DNA of 45,655 nt from Streptomyces sp. DI166 (GTDB taxonomy: Bacteria > Actinomycetota > Actinomycetes > Streptomycetales > Streptomycetaceae), in the NCBI RefSeq assembly GCF_900091315.1, contig NZ_FLSP01000071.1, positions 1-45,655 on the forward strand, given 5' to 3'. This document shows, one piece after another, positions 1 through 7,651 of this stretch. Below the pieces are notes generated by a model. That model made no database searches and was not told the DNA's origin. It was given only the letters and a program-made list of their open reading frames with translations. Each line of letters opens with the position of its first letter. Within the stretch, counting starts at the first letter, position 1. A program made the translations under genes and the position numbers.

Positions 1-323
1 TCCGAGCTGCCGCAGAGGAGCCGTACCCGGCACAGTGCCGCGGTGGCCTCCGCCCGGCGCTGGTAGGACTCTTCGCGTGCCTTGATGAACTCGCTGCTGG
101 TTGGGTCTTCTTGCTCAAGGTGCCAGCGGTCATTCTGGCTTCGGCGGAATTCTGTGAGACTGGCTGCCAGTTCGCTGTAGGCGGCGGTCCGCTCGTTCCA
201 TAACTGGCGGCTCTGACTGAAGCGTTCACTTTGCCGGGCGATGCGTCGCTGGAACACGAACGTGAGTGTAGATCCGGCGAGCGTGCCGAAAATGACCACC
301 AGGCTGGTCAGCACGGAGTCCAT
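1..323 (-). CDS. Hypothetical membrane-anchored protein, 3' end cut by window edge
   Basis: The minus-strand frame opens at ATG 323 and runs off the left edge with at least 107 codons and no stop. Residues 4-24 (VLTSLVVIFGTLAGSTLTFVF-like) form one hydrophobic N-terminal segment. The rest is charged and helix-prone, rich in Glu, Arg and Gln (QSERFSQSRQLWNERTAAYSEL), which fits a cytoplasmic coiled coil. That layout, one N-terminal membrane anchor followed by a long helical tail, is common among small uncharacterised Streptomyces proteins. No catalytic motif is visible. The family is not recognised and the C-terminus is missing, so no function is proposed. Confidence 0.65.
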   Translation of the reverse strand, partial: MDSVLTSLVVIFGTLAGSTLTFVFQRRIARQSERFSQSRQLWNERTAAYSELAASLTEFRRSQNDRWHLEQEDPTSSEFIKAREESYQRRAEATAALCRVRLLCGSS

Positions 324-423
324 GACCGCAGCCTCTCTCGCAGGGACAGACCCTTCCTCGCCGCTCGCCCGTGTCGACACAGCAACCTCACCGCTGACTG
401 ACTCGAAGTCCGCCTCGGCCTGT

Positions 424-741
424 TCATCCCAACCAGCCGGATCCTGCTGGGCCGGCGGCCCGTCCCACACCTCGACAGCGACCGCCGCACGACACGTTGG
501 GGTCAAAGTCGTCCGGGAAAGGCACCGGCAGCTCGGCGGCATCGGACTCCTGCAGTCCGAAAGCGTGGAACGCCACGTGTACGGCCACGCGCTGCTGCCG
601 GACAAGCTGCGCCATGAGCGTCCTGTCACCTCGCCGATCGATTGCTCGAAAACCCCAGGTCATCCAGGCTGCTTGCGCAGACGCGATCACCTCACGACTA
701 CGGCCGCCTTTCTCGCGCACTGCGTGTCCGCCCTTCCACAT
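424..741 (-). CDS. Small hypothetical protein (105 aa), doubtful
   Basis: An ATG at 741 opens a 105-codon frame whose middle looks protein-like (REVIASAQAAWMTWGFRAID, then MAQLVRQQRVAVHVAFHAFG and PVPFPDDFDPN). It starts 11 bp after the stop of the HEAT-repeat gene on the same strand, so it could be the second gene of a short operon. There is no clear ribosome binding site, and the last 25 residues are Gly/Arg/Ala-rich like a non-coding frame. I do not recognise the family. It may be a real small gene or a degraded one. Confidence 0.35.
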   Translation of the reverse strand: MWKGGHAVREKGGRSREVIASAQAAWMTWGFRAIDRRGDRTLMAQLVRQQRVAVHVAFHAFGLQESDAAELPVPFPDDFDPNVSCGGRCRGVGRAAGPAGSGWLG

Positions 742-751
742 CGAGCAATAG

Positions 752-1201
752 TCAAGAGTGGCGGCTTCGGCCTTCTGCGGTGGACGCGGTGATCTCGGCT
801 GCTGCGCGCTCGACTTCCTCGCGCACATCCGCGTCGGGGTGGTTGCGGAAAGGCTCGATCAGTGGGCGAGCCTGCGGGTCTTGCGTTGCGCCGAGGATGT
901 AGATCGTATGGGTGAGGGCCTCGGGTTCCATGGTCTGCATGGCGACCGCCAGCTGTTGGACGAGGCTCAACGGCAGGCTGTGCCGATTGAACGCCTCGCT
1001 GATCGAGTTCAGGGCGGCCTCACGAACCCTGGTCACCGGTTCGTTAAGAGCTACGCTGACCAGGCGTCCGACGACCAGGCGAGCGGACTCCGCGTTGAGT
1101 GCGGTGCCGCGCAGGAAATCGCCGAGGACCTCCGCGGCGACGTCCCGCCGGTTCGGATCGCGGTCGGTCAGCGCTTCAAGTGCAGCGAGCATGTCCTTCA
1201 C
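752..1201 (-). CDS. HEAT-repeat domain protein
   Basis: The 149-aa product is almost entirely helical. Residues 1-130 contain paired-helix repeats of the HEAT/PBS-lyase type: a 'TDRDPNRRDVAAEVLGDFL' unit, then 'EPVTRVREAALNSISEAF', and 'HPDADVREEVERAAAEI' near the end. The recurring Asp-x-x-x-Arg/Val-Arg-x-x-Ala pattern is the HEAT signature. Such proteins are protein-protein interaction scaffolds and have no enzymatic motif. The C-terminal ten residues are a polar tail. Its start abuts the remnant of a truncated gene, so its original upstream context has been rearranged. The partner is unknown. Confidence 0.7.
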   Translation of the reverse strand: MKDMLAALEALTDRDPNRRDVAAEVLGDFLRGTALNAESARLVVGRLVSVALNEPVTRVREAALNSISEAFNRHSLPLSLVQQLAVAMQTMEPEALTHTIYILGATQDPQARPLIEPFRNHPDADVREEVERAAAEITASTAEGRSRHS

Positions 1202-1237
1202 GCGGCCGCCTCGGCCCGCTTTGGCAGGTTGCCGCTC

Positions 1238-1453
1238 TCAAGGCGCGACGGAAGCGGTTTCGGTGTCCTCGGTCGGCAGGCCAGCAAGGACTGCCAGAAA
1301 GTCGAATTCACAGACCAGTTCCGATACGTGGGCCACTTGAGCTGCGGAAAGGGCAATGGGAGGCGGTCCGAAAGGACCGGTGGCGTGCGGGTGCGCGTTG
1401 AGGCCGACTCGTAGCGGAACCGGTCCGGTATCTGCCAGCGCAGGACTGCGTTC
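1238..1453 (-). pseudogene. 3' remnant of a truncated gene of unknown family
   Basis: Reading the minus strand from just after an in-frame TGA (1454-1456) to a TGA at 1238-1240 gives an open stretch with natural protein texture: 'VPLRVGLNAHPHATGPFGPP' followed by 'SAAQVAHVSELVCEFDFLAV' and an acidic tail ending TASVAP. There is no ATG or plausible start upstream in this frame. The only in-frame GTG lies deep inside and would give about 33 residues. I read it as the C-terminal part of a conserved gene whose 5' end was replaced by the transposase fragment covering 1402-1548. The family is not recognised. Confidence 0.45.
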
Positions 1454-1548
1454 TCATGCCCCAGCACGTGCAACTCGGCTCCATTCGCAGCGGCATGGCG
1501 CAGCACCAGCACCAGCACCGACGGGACGGACAACAGCCTCCGGGCCAC
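1402..1548 (-). mobile_element. 5' remnant of an IS integrase/transposase gene
   Basis: From GTG 1548 the minus strand encodes a hydrophobic leader (LLSVPSVLVLVLRH) followed by 'GAELHVLGHENAVLRWQIPD' and 'RFRYES'. This matches the N-terminus of rve-type integrases found across actinomycetes, whose usual pattern is AELLVLRHENAVLRRQ followed by RxRY. Similarity stops abruptly at about 1402, where the reading passes into unrelated sequence. Only about 49 codons survive, there is no catalytic DDE part, and no terminal inverted repeats were found. It is an inactive scar marking an old insertion and deletion. Confidence 0.5.
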
Positions 1549-1764
1549 CCTGCGCGGACATGATCACTCGGACATAATCTCAGGTCCGAACTGCATCACT
1601 CCCACCTGCGTCGATGACTTTCGAGCGGCACAGGAGTGCCAGCGTGCCGTAGGGGGCCCGTCGGCGTGAAACGGGGATGGGGAGGGACGCGTCATCGATC
1701 GAGCCTGTTCGGTGACTACCGGTCGCCCCGTGCACGCCGTACAGAGGAAGTGGCCGATCGCCAT
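1549..1764. other. Intergenic stretch without a supported gene
   Basis: It lies between the IS remnant and the MepB-family gene. A 66-codon minus-strand frame exists but is Pro/Ser/Arg/Thr-rich, lacks a ribosome binding site and resembles nothing recognisable. It probably contains decayed sequence. Confidence 0.4.
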
Positions 1765-2289
1765 CTATGAGCGATAAAGGGTGCGGGCGCGCTTCAGGTC
1801 GGCCGGCCGGTCGGGGTCAAGGCTGAAGAAGTACTCCGCTTGCCACTGTTGAGTGCTGCGGGCCTGTCGGCTGGTCGTGGTGACCCACGGTGGGTAAACG
1901 CGGAATCCGCGCTTTCCGCCCGAGCCGTTACGGGAGACGATGTCGCGCTCGCACAACACTTCGCTCGGGAACACGAACTGCCCGAAGCCTTCGTCGTCGC
2001 GGCTGCTGATCACGAAGAGGTTCACTCCGTCGTCGGCGTCGAAGGGCCGGATCGGTCCCTCGTCAGATCGCTGCCACACGGTGACGAACTGGCCCACCTT
2101 GGTCGGCGTGGTCTTGGCCACCCGGAACCGAACCGATCGGTCATCGATCGTGAACGCGCACGCCGCATACTCAGCGCTCTCCGGCTCGGTCATCGGATAC
2201 GAGCAGGCGAAGCCACCCGGGTCCCAGATCAACGCCTTCGCTGCCAACAGGTCGCTGTGAAGCCCCGTCCATGGCTTGGTCGTCACCAT
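1765..2289 (-). CDS. MepB family protein
   Basis: The 174-aa product shows the compact MepB fold signature throughout: 'ESAEYAACAFTIDDRSVRFR' (about 37-56), 'VAKTTPTKVGQFVTVWQR' (57-74), 'GPIRPFDADDGVNLFVIS' (78-95), 'GQFVFPSEVLCERDIVS' and 'GKRGFRVYPPWV...SRQARSTQQWQ' at the C-terminus. MepB proteins are widespread single-domain proteins named from a staphylococcal multidrug-efflux locus. Their biochemical role is not established. Length is normal for the family and all conserved blocks are present, so it is intact. It stands alone here; the nearest upstream minus-strand gene is about 400 bp away. Confidence 0.85.
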   Translation of the reverse strand: MVTTKPWTGLHSDLLAAKALIWDPGGFACSYPMTEPESAEYAACAFTIDDRSVRFRVAKTTPTKVGQFVTVWQRSDEGPIRPFDADDGVNLFVISSRDDEGFGQFVFPSEVLCERDIVSRNGSGGKRGFRVYPPWVTTTSRQARSTQQWQAEYFFSLDPDRPADLKRARTLYRS

Positions 2290-2599
2290 GCTGTCATTCT
2301 GCCAGTGCGCCTATGTGCACTGTGTTGGCCTGCTGTGAGCCGCCTCCCTCACAGGCGCTCCCCTCAAATCTGAAATCCACGGCCCGTCCCGCCCTGCATG
2401 GACTGCTCGGCCAGCATGGCCAGATCCTCATCAGTAGCTGCCTGGCCGCTCCGGCGGGGTCGGTTCGTCCGCCTAGGCGGTGGGCCAAGGGCTCTCCGAC
2501 CGGCACCGGCAAGCCGCCGCGTATGGCCCTCTTACGCGAAATCCCAAACCATTCCCAACCCGCGATGAGCAGGGACGCAAGGCTGATGGCCGGACGAGG
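2290..2599. other. Intergenic stretch without a supported gene
   Basis: It holds the upstream region of the MepB gene. A short minus-strand open stretch ends in a natural-looking tail (EDLAMLAEQSMQGGTGRGF) just before a TGA, but no start codon precedes it and a TAA lies upstream. It may be the C-terminal scrap of a lost gene. No promoter could be assigned with confidence. Confidence 0.4.
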
Positions 2600-2642
2600 C
2601 AGCAGCGTGCCCGGTCACCGTTGGTGGCCGGGCACGCTGCTG
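2600..2642 (-). terminator. Strong hairpin terminator of the lamin-tail gene
   Basis: A perfect 15-bp inverted repeat (arms 2600-2614 and 2628-2642, core agcagcgtgcccgg / ccgggcacgctgct) encloses a 13-nt loop. It lies 57 bp past the stop of the gene at 2699-3256. It has no U-tract, which is normal for Streptomyces intrinsic terminators. Confidence 0.7.
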
Positions 2643-2698
2643 GTTACGGGTTCGCGCGGGTGGGGTGTTCGGCTGTCACCTGCGCGGGGTGCGGGTGG

Positions 2699-3256
2699 TC
2701 AGTGGCGGCTGGTGTGGTGGTTGCGGTCGCCGTGGTGGTGCTTGCCGCCCTGGTGGTGGTTGTTGTGGTGCTTGCCGCCGTGGTGGCTGTGGCGGCCGCC
2801 CCAGGATTCGTCGTCGATGAAGCGGCCGCGGTCGTTGCGCAGGGTGAGGGTGCCGTAGCGGTTGTCCCACAGGTGGTTGCGGCGGTCCTGGTACAGGTCG
2901 GTGCGGGTGTCGCGTCCCACGCCGGTGTGGATGCGGACCGTGGCCCGGCCCGCCAGGCGGTAGTGGTCGAAGGTGTAGCCGCGGCCGTGGGTGTCCTGCA
3001 GCCTCCACCCGTCCAGGTTCACGGCGTGGCGGGCGTTGTTGGTCAGCTCCACCCACTCCCTGTTCAGCGAGCGGTTCGACCGGTCGTCGCGTCCCGGGGC
3101 GTCGTACTGCACGGCCGTGATCTCCACCTTCGGACCGCGGTGGCCGCGGTCAGCACCGGCAGCGGACGCCGGCAGCGCCGCCGCCCCGATGACGGCTCCG
3201 GCCGCGAGCGTGGCGGCGAGCAGACGACGGGAGACGAGGGAAGAAGAAGCAGACAT
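2699..3256 (-). CDS. Secreted lamin tail domain protein with His-rich tail
   Basis: The product has 185 aa. Residues 1-33 form a signal peptide: polar start with Arg-Arg, hydrophobic AATLAAGAVIGAAAL, and an ASA-type cleavage site. Residues 40-150 match the lamin tail domain (VEITAVQYDAPG, EWVELTNNARHAVNLDGWRL, YTFDHYRLAGRATVRIHTG, LWDNRYGTLTLRNDRG). This is an immunoglobulin-like beta fold found in extracellular actinobacterial proteins and nucleases. No nuclease domain is fused here. The last 30 residues are a histidine, glycine and asparagine repeat that could bind metal. The ATG at 3256 is preceded by GGTGGG; longer upstream frames lack a signal peptide at their start. The hairpin at 2600-2642 ends the transcript. 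Confidence 0.82.
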   Translation of the reverse strand: MSASSSLVSRRLLAATLAAGAVIGAAALPASAAGADRGHRGPKVEITAVQYDAPGRDDRSNRSLNREWVELTNNARHAVNLDGWRLQDTHGRGYTFDHYRLAGRATVRIHTGVGRDTRTDLYQDRRNHLWDNRYGTLTLRNDRGRFIDDESWGGRHSHHGGKHHNNHHQGGKHHHGDRNHHTSRH

Positions 3257-3829
3257 GAACCCACCTGCATGGTGCGGGCACCCCTCCCGGAGAGGGCCGG
3301 CCCTCGCGGGCCGGGGCTCCGGGTGGTGGTGCGTGGTGTGTGGCAACGGCCGGGTCGGTCCGTCGCTGCACAGACCCTCGCCGCCACACCCGCCACGCCG
3401 GGACGCAACACCCGCCCTGTTACCTGTTACCCACATTTCCGTGACTCTCGAATGCAATGCCCACGTATGCCCGATATGGGAACAGGTCGACTGTCCATGG
3501 ACGATGCGCCCCTGACCGGAACAGGGCCACTCCCCCTCGATCACCGCCGCACGTCAACACTCGCGGACCGCCCGTCACCCGAAAGTGAGTAACAGCCCGG
3601 CTGGCCCACCGCACATCGGCGGCTTGGTGTTGCTTGGTGTGGCGGCTGCCGCAGGAACGTCACACCAGATCGGGGGCACTCTCCTGCGCGAGGTCATTCG
3701 AGACCGGCTGAGGTGGAGTGTCGGCCGCGTCCGCGGCGCACCGTGCTGCCTCGACGCGGCGGTTGCTGGTCATGGATGCGGTCACTGCCGGTACACATGG
3801 CCCGCGTCCGCGAGGTGGAGGCGTCGTGT
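3257..3829. other. Intergenic region, probable promoter of the lamin-tail gene
   Basis: About 570 bp without a convincing gene on either strand; the available frames are Arg/Pro/Gly-rich shadows. The stretch around 3410-3500 is noticeably less GC-rich than its surroundings and is the likeliest location of the upstream promoter of the minus-strand secreted-protein gene. No exact -10/-35 pair can be fixed by eye. Confidence 0.4.
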
Positions 3830-4525
3830 CTACGGGTTCGGCAGTGTGACCGGGGCAGTGAGGTCCAGAGCGCGGCCGAGGGCAGCGGTGACGGGGGTGG
3901 CGTAGTCACGTAGGTGCAAGGTGCCCCAAGCGGCAACCAGTTGGAGGAAGTCGGCCAAGTCGCGCTCTGCGTCGGCGAGCAGGTGACGCAGGTCCGTGAC
4001 GGGCAGCTCGATCATGGGGCTGTTGTCGTGCTCGGCGTCGACGGTCAGTCGGACGACTTCGCCGTCGCGTTCAGCAAGCGGGGAGGGGTCGTGGCCGAAG
4101 AAGGCCCGGCCGCTGCCGTCTACGACCTCAAGCCAGTCGCGCCTCTCGTCCAGCCCACTGCAGCAACCCGGCAGGAACACAGTGCCAGTAGCGGTGTCGG
4201 TGATCCGCAGGCCGCAGGGTGCGAAGAGGTCGTCCATGGTGACCAGTCCGTGCAGAAGGCTCCCCATTGGATCGGCGGGCCGCGGCGGACGGCCGTCCTG
4301 CTCAGGGTCGATGTCGTTGCAGTCGGCAATGCGCATCACGGCTGTCCCGACCTCGACAGGATCGAGCGCGCCGCTCAACGGCAGGAAGCCGTACGGCATA
4401 GACTCCGCAACAGGCCACAGAGCGAAGCCGTCACGGGCATGGATCTCCAGGACGGGCTGCAGAACAATCACCCGGAAAGTCTGCGGCACGCACACTCGCG
4501 CCGCACTGCGTTTACTGCACGGCAT
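3830..4525 (-). CDS. Conserved hypothetical protein (231 aa)
   Basis: The frame has strong Streptomyces coding texture over its whole length: 'RVIVLQPVLEIHARDGFALW', 'MDDLFAPCGLRITDTATGTV', 'DWLEVVDGSGRAFFGHDPSP', 'ERDGEVVRLTVDAEHD', and a helical C-terminal part 'LRHLLADAERDLADFLQLVA'. The start is uncertain: ATG 4525 is used here, and an in-frame ATG at 4588 would add 21 Arg/Pro-rich residues. There is no signal peptide or membrane segment. Two cysteines (LPGCCSGLD) sit near the middle. The fold resembles small Streptomyces proteins that pair with toxins or regulators, but I recognise no named family and propose no function. Confidence 0.7.
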   Translation of the reverse strand: MPCSKRSAARVCVPQTFRVIVLQPVLEIHARDGFALWPVAESMPYGFLPLSGALDPVEVGTAVMRIADCNDIDPEQDGRPPRPADPMGSLLHGLVTMDDLFAPCGLRITDTATGTVFLPGCCSGLDERRDWLEVVDGSGRAFFGHDPSPLAERDGEVVRLTVDAEHDNSPMIELPVTDLRHLLADAERDLADFLQLVAAWGTLHLRDYATPVTAALGRALDLTAPVTLPNP

Positions 4526-4763
4526 CCTGCTGTCCCGTATGCCTCCCGGCTGTCTGCTGCCGACAGGAGTCAGGGCGGGCCTCCGCATCGAGCACCCAGT
4601 CAGGAGGCGTCAGCGTAGGCGCGGTGGGCACCGCAGACGGTGCATCGGAAAGCATCACGGTCGCCCCGTCGCCCAGGTTGGCTACGTCCCCGTCGACGCC
4701 GTGATGAGTCGAGGACGGGCGGACGTGGGACCTCGTCGATGCTGTCCTGGTCGCCCCGGTCGG

Positions 4764-5432
4764 CTACGACGGATCGGCGCCGTCGGCATCCGGCTGAGCG
4801 GGGTCCGCTGTCCGAGGCAGCAAGAGCGCGTGCTCCGCGGCGCGGGTTGCCCAGGTCTCGGCCCGGTCGAAGGTCCAGCCGCGCTGCCCGACCAGGGTCG
4901 TCCAGGCGTGCGGTCCGAAGTAGAACCAGAGGACATCCAGCGCGTACGCCATGTCCACTTCGGGGCGCAGGGAGCCCAGCGTCACCAGGCGTTCGGCCAC
5001 ACGTGTCAGTGCCTGGACGAAGTCGTCCTTGCCCCGGTCGAGCACCGCCTTCACCGTGGCCTCCCCGGGAGGGTCGCGGTAGAAGATCCCGTAGACCAGG
5101 TCCCAGTGGCGCTCGTGGGTGCGCCGAGTGCCGTCCGCGGTGAGCCGGACCACCTCGTACGGGTCCCCGCTGGCCTCAACCGCGGCCAGGCACTCGGCCA
5201 CGGCGGGGTCGGTGAGCGCCGGTTCCAGCAGGGTCAGCAGGATGCCCGACTTGCTTCCCGCGCTGCTGTAGACGGTCGGCACGGCCACGTTCGCCGCTTT
5301 GGCGATGTCGCCGATGGTCACGCCGCTGTATCCGCGGTCGAGGAACAGCGCGTAGGCGCTGCCCAGGATCGTTTCCCGGGTCCGGGCGGCCGAGTCGAGG
5401 CGGCTGGGCGAGTGGTACTTCCGGCTGTTCAC
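4764..5432 (-). CDS. TetR/AcrR family transcriptional regulator
   Basis: The product has 222 aa. Residues 13-60 form the TetR helix-turn-helix: 'RTRETILGSAYALFLDRGYS' then 'VTIGDIAKAANVAVPTVYSS', with the expected Lys-Ser and Leu-Leu-x-x-Leu following. The C-terminal ligand domain (70-205) is helical and Trp-rich (WFYFGPHAWTTLVGQRGW), suggesting a hydrophobic ligand. The GTG at 5432 is the first start that keeps a normal short N-terminal arm. The gene diverges from the hemerythrin gene with only 69 bp between the two starts, and that gap holds CCTAT/ATAGG repeats, so it probably represses the hemerythrin-flavoprotein operon and itself. Confidence 0.88.
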   Translation of the reverse strand: MNSRKYHSPSRLDSAARTRETILGSAYALFLDRGYSGVTIGDIAKAANVAVPTVYSSAGSKSGILLTLLEPALTDPAVAECLAAVEASGDPYEVVRLTADGTRRTHERHWDLVYGIFYRDPPGEATVKAVLDRGKDDFVQALTRVAERLVTLGSLRPEVDMAYALDVLWFYFGPHAWTTLVGQRGWTFDRAETWATRAAEHALLLPRTADPAQPDADGADPS

Positions 5433-5460
5433 CGCACCATGATATGCGCGCTCGTAGGGG

Positions 5461-5503
5461 CCTATATTGACAATAGGGCTCTCTAATGAAAATGATGCCC
5501 TAT
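5461..5503 (+). promoter_or_regulatory. Leaderless promoter with overlapping TetR operator
   Basis: TTGACA (5467-5472) lies 18 bp before AATGAT (5491-5496), which puts the transcription start on or next to ATG 5502, so the hemerythrin mRNA is probably leaderless. The -35 is embedded in an imperfect palindrome (CCTAT at 5461-5465, ATAGG at 5473-5477), and a third half-site (CCCTAT, 5498-5503) overlaps the start codon. Binding by the divergent TetR protein would occlude RNA polymerase. Confidence 0.55.
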
Positions 5504-6140
5504 GGAACGCAACACCACCGCAGAGCCCAAGGCCCTCATGGAGACCCGGCTCACCCACCAGACCCACCGCCTGATGACCGCCCTGCTCGCCGAGGCGGCG
5601 CCGCGGCCCTCCGTACCCCTGGCGGCCCTCGCGCAGCTGCGCGACTTCCTGGTCGCCGCCATCCGCCACCACCACGAGACCGAGGACAACCTGCTGTGGC
5701 CGCGGCTCGCCGAGGCGGCGCCGGCCGCCGCACGAGCCCTTGAGGAACTGACCGACGAGCACGAACGACTGGACACCGCACTGGACCGCCTGGCCGCCGT
5801 GGCCGTCGACGACGAGGACGCACGCCATGCGCTCCACGAGGCGGCCGTGGCCGTACGCGACAGCGTGCTCGGGCACTTGGAGCACGAGGAACCCATCCTT
5901 CTCCCCGCCTTGCGCGACCACATGAGCCCGGCCGCGTGGGACGACTTCGCTCGGCAGGTGATCGCCAGCACCCCGCCCGTCGCCCTTCACCTGATGATCG
6001 GCTTCCTCGACGAGGCAGGCACCCCCGAGGAGGTCGAGCTGCTGCTCGGAGGACTGCCCGAGCCCGCGCAGCCGCTCGTGCCCGCGATGCGGCAGCAGGC
6101 GCACGAGGAACTGCGCGTCCTGCGGGGCAGCGCCGCATGA
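5502..6140 (+). CDS. Hemerythrin domain-containing protein
   Basis: The product has 212 aa and no signal peptide. Residues 15-130 form a four-helix hemerythrin HHE domain with the expected iron ligands: 'RHHHETEDNLLWPRL' (about 52-66), 'LTDEHERLDTALDRL' (about 83-97) and 'LGHLEHEEPILLPAL' (about 125-139). Such proteins bind a non-haem di-iron centre and sense or handle O2, NO or peroxide. The C-terminal third is helical with a Pro-rich linker. The ATG at 5502 has no Shine-Dalgarno sequence and sits at the predicted transcription start. The stop overlaps the next gene's ATG (ATGA), so the two are translationally coupled. Control by the divergent TetR regulator is likely. Confidence 0.85.
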   Translation: MERNTTAEPKALMETRLTHQTHRLMTALLAEAAPRPSVPLAALAQLRDFLVAAIRHHHETEDNLLWPRLAEAAPAAARALEELTDEHERLDTALDRLAAVAVDDEDARHALHEAAVAVRDSVLGHLEHEEPILLPALRDHMSPAAWDDFARQVIASTPPVALHLMIGFLDEAGTPEEVELLLGGLPEPAQPLVPAMRQQAHEELRVLRGSAA

Positions 6141-7120
6141 CCAACGAACCCCTCACCTGGCCGGACGAGGTGGACGACATCATCCGCGGCGACCTGACCG
6201 TGGCCGTCGCCTACAACACCCCGGCGGGCGGCACCGTCGTCGCCAGCGTGTCACCCGTGGGCCTGGCCGACCGCGAGGCAGGAGTGGTCGGCTTCACCAC
6301 CTCGCTGGGCTTTCCCAGGAAACTCGAACGCATCCTGCGGGACCCACGCGTCTCGCTCGCCTACCACACACGCCTGCACGGGTACGCCGACCATCCGCCG
6401 TACGTCCTCGCCCAGGGCCGCGCCACGCTGGACATGCAGCCGTCACCGGAACGGCTGGCCGCCCTCGCGGCCGCCGCCGAACGGTTCCTGGGGCCGGTCA
6501 AGCAAGGCCGGGTATGGGACTGGGTGCTGCGCGAGTACCTCCAGGAGCGGGTGTTCGTCGACGTCACGGTGGAGCGGATCGCCGTGTGGCCCGACCTGAC
6601 GACCCACGGCAGCCCGGACGTGACCGGCCCGGCGCTTCCGCCCGCGCCGGACCCGCAGCGGCCGCCGAAGAACGGCACAGCGCCGCGCGTCCCGGTCGGC
6701 ACGCAGCTGCGCAAGATCGCTGACATGCCGCACCGTCTGCTGGGGTACCAGGGAGCGGACGGCTTCCCCGTGGTCATCCCCGTGCGGGTGACCGGGCACG
6801 ACGAAACCGGACTGCAACTTGAGGCCGCCCCTGGGCTGTTGCCACCGGGCGGCCGACGCGCTGGACTCCTCGCGCACGCCTTCAACGCGCAGTGCGCCGG
6901 CCTCGGCATGCGGACCTTCACCGGATGGCTGACGGTCACCGGCGAGCGCGCCCTCTACGCACCCCACACGGCCAAGGCGCTGGCCGCACCGGCAAACAAG
7001 ACACTGATCGCCCTCGGCAACGGCCTGATGGCCAAGCACGGCCTGCGCCGCGCCCGCCGCGACGGCACGGCCGACCGTCTGCGGGCCCTGGCGACGGGGG
7101 GTGCGGCCCCGGCACGGTAA
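6137..7120 (+). CDS. Pyridoxamine 5'-phosphate oxidase-like split-barrel flavoprotein
   Basis: The product has 327 aa. Residues 1-145 match the split beta-barrel flavin/F420-binding fold of PNPOx-like proteins: 'DDIIRGDLTVAVAYNTPAGG', 'SPVGLADREAGVVGFTTSLG', 'PRKLERILRDPRVSLAYHTR', 'YVLAQGRATLDMQPSPERLA' and 'VFVDVTVERIAVWPDL'. A Pro-rich linker follows, and residues 195-300 may be a second, divergent barrel (LGYQGADGFPVVIPVRVTGH, later GMRTFTGWLTVTGERALYAP). Length is about twice that of a single-domain member. The start overlaps the hemerythrin stop, so it is the second gene of that operon. A redox role alongside the di-iron partner is inferred; the substrate is unknown. Confidence 0.82.
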   Translation: MTNEPLTWPDEVDDIIRGDLTVAVAYNTPAGGTVVASVSPVGLADREAGVVGFTTSLGFPRKLERILRDPRVSLAYHTRLHGYADHPPYVLAQGRATLDMQPSPERLAALAAAAERFLGPVKQGRVWDWVLREYLQERVFVDVTVERIAVWPDLTTHGSPDVTGPALPPAPDPQRPPKNGTAPRVPVGTQLRKIADMPHRLLGYQGADGFPVVIPVRVTGHDETGLQLEAAPGLLPPGGRRAGLLAHAFNAQCAGLGMRTFTGWLTVTGERALYAPHTAKALAAPANKTLIALGNGLMAKHGLRRARRDGTADRLRALATGGAAPAR

Positions 7121-7129
7121 GTCGACGGA

Positions 7130-7525
7130 GCAGGGTGAGCGGTCGGGGCGCAACAGGCGCGCCCCTGGCCCGGCCCTCGAAGACCGCCCCGGCGGTGGTG
7201 AGCCGCCGCCGGGGCGTCGGTCCCACCCGCCACAGCTGGCGGGCGCCCGCCCGCGCCACCCTGCACCGGTCGGTAACGGCCACCCCGACCGGCACCAGCG
7301 CGCCGCGCCGGCGATACCGCTGTCTGGGGTGGACCGGCGGAACTCCGTGTCCGCCGAGGCCTGCAGCCGGGTCTTGCAAGTCGGGCCAGGTGCCCTCGCG
7401 TTTGCAGCGGCGCAGGAGTCTGTAAACGCTCTGCCACGACCCGTTGTTCCGACGACAGATCCCGCTGGGGAGCACCGTCCGCACCCGCTATCGGATCCCG
7501 CCCATCAGCCTCCGCCGACCCAATG
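7130..7525 (-). mobile_element. Degenerate IS5-type transposase remnant
   Basis: On the minus strand an N-terminal transposase block is recognisable: 'RRLMGGIR', an in-frame TAG, then 'RVRT', 'NNGSWQSVYRLLRRCKREGT' and 'WPDLQ'. This follows the IS5-family pattern (GIRYRVRTG...WRDLPERYGxWQSVYxLFRRWxRDGTW). Further on, shifted frames keep traces of the DST-CRAHQHAAGA block and the GLTT block. Stop codons and frameshifts show it is dead. No terminal repeats or target duplication are clear. It accounts for most of the 530-bp gap between the flavoprotein gene and the DUF2235 gene. Confidence 0.6.
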
Positions 7526-7651
7526 ACGTAGCTGTGCGGAGTCTGCGGATGCGCGCGCACACGCTCTCTGTTCCCATGGAATACGTGCATGTGCGGCCGG
7601 ACCACGTACTGCGGGTACCGTCCTGGCCCCGCACCCTTCCGGAGGCATGTC

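Noticed and set aside
2294..2420. Short minus-strand tail EDLAMLAEQSMQGG... ending in TGA
   Set aside because: No start codon and a TAA just upstream; too short to separate a gene scrap from chance.
2480..3592. 370-codon plus-strand open frame
   Set aside because: It is Val/Ala-rich because it reads the reverse of the His/Gly repeats of the lamin-tail gene, whose signal peptide and domain are clear.
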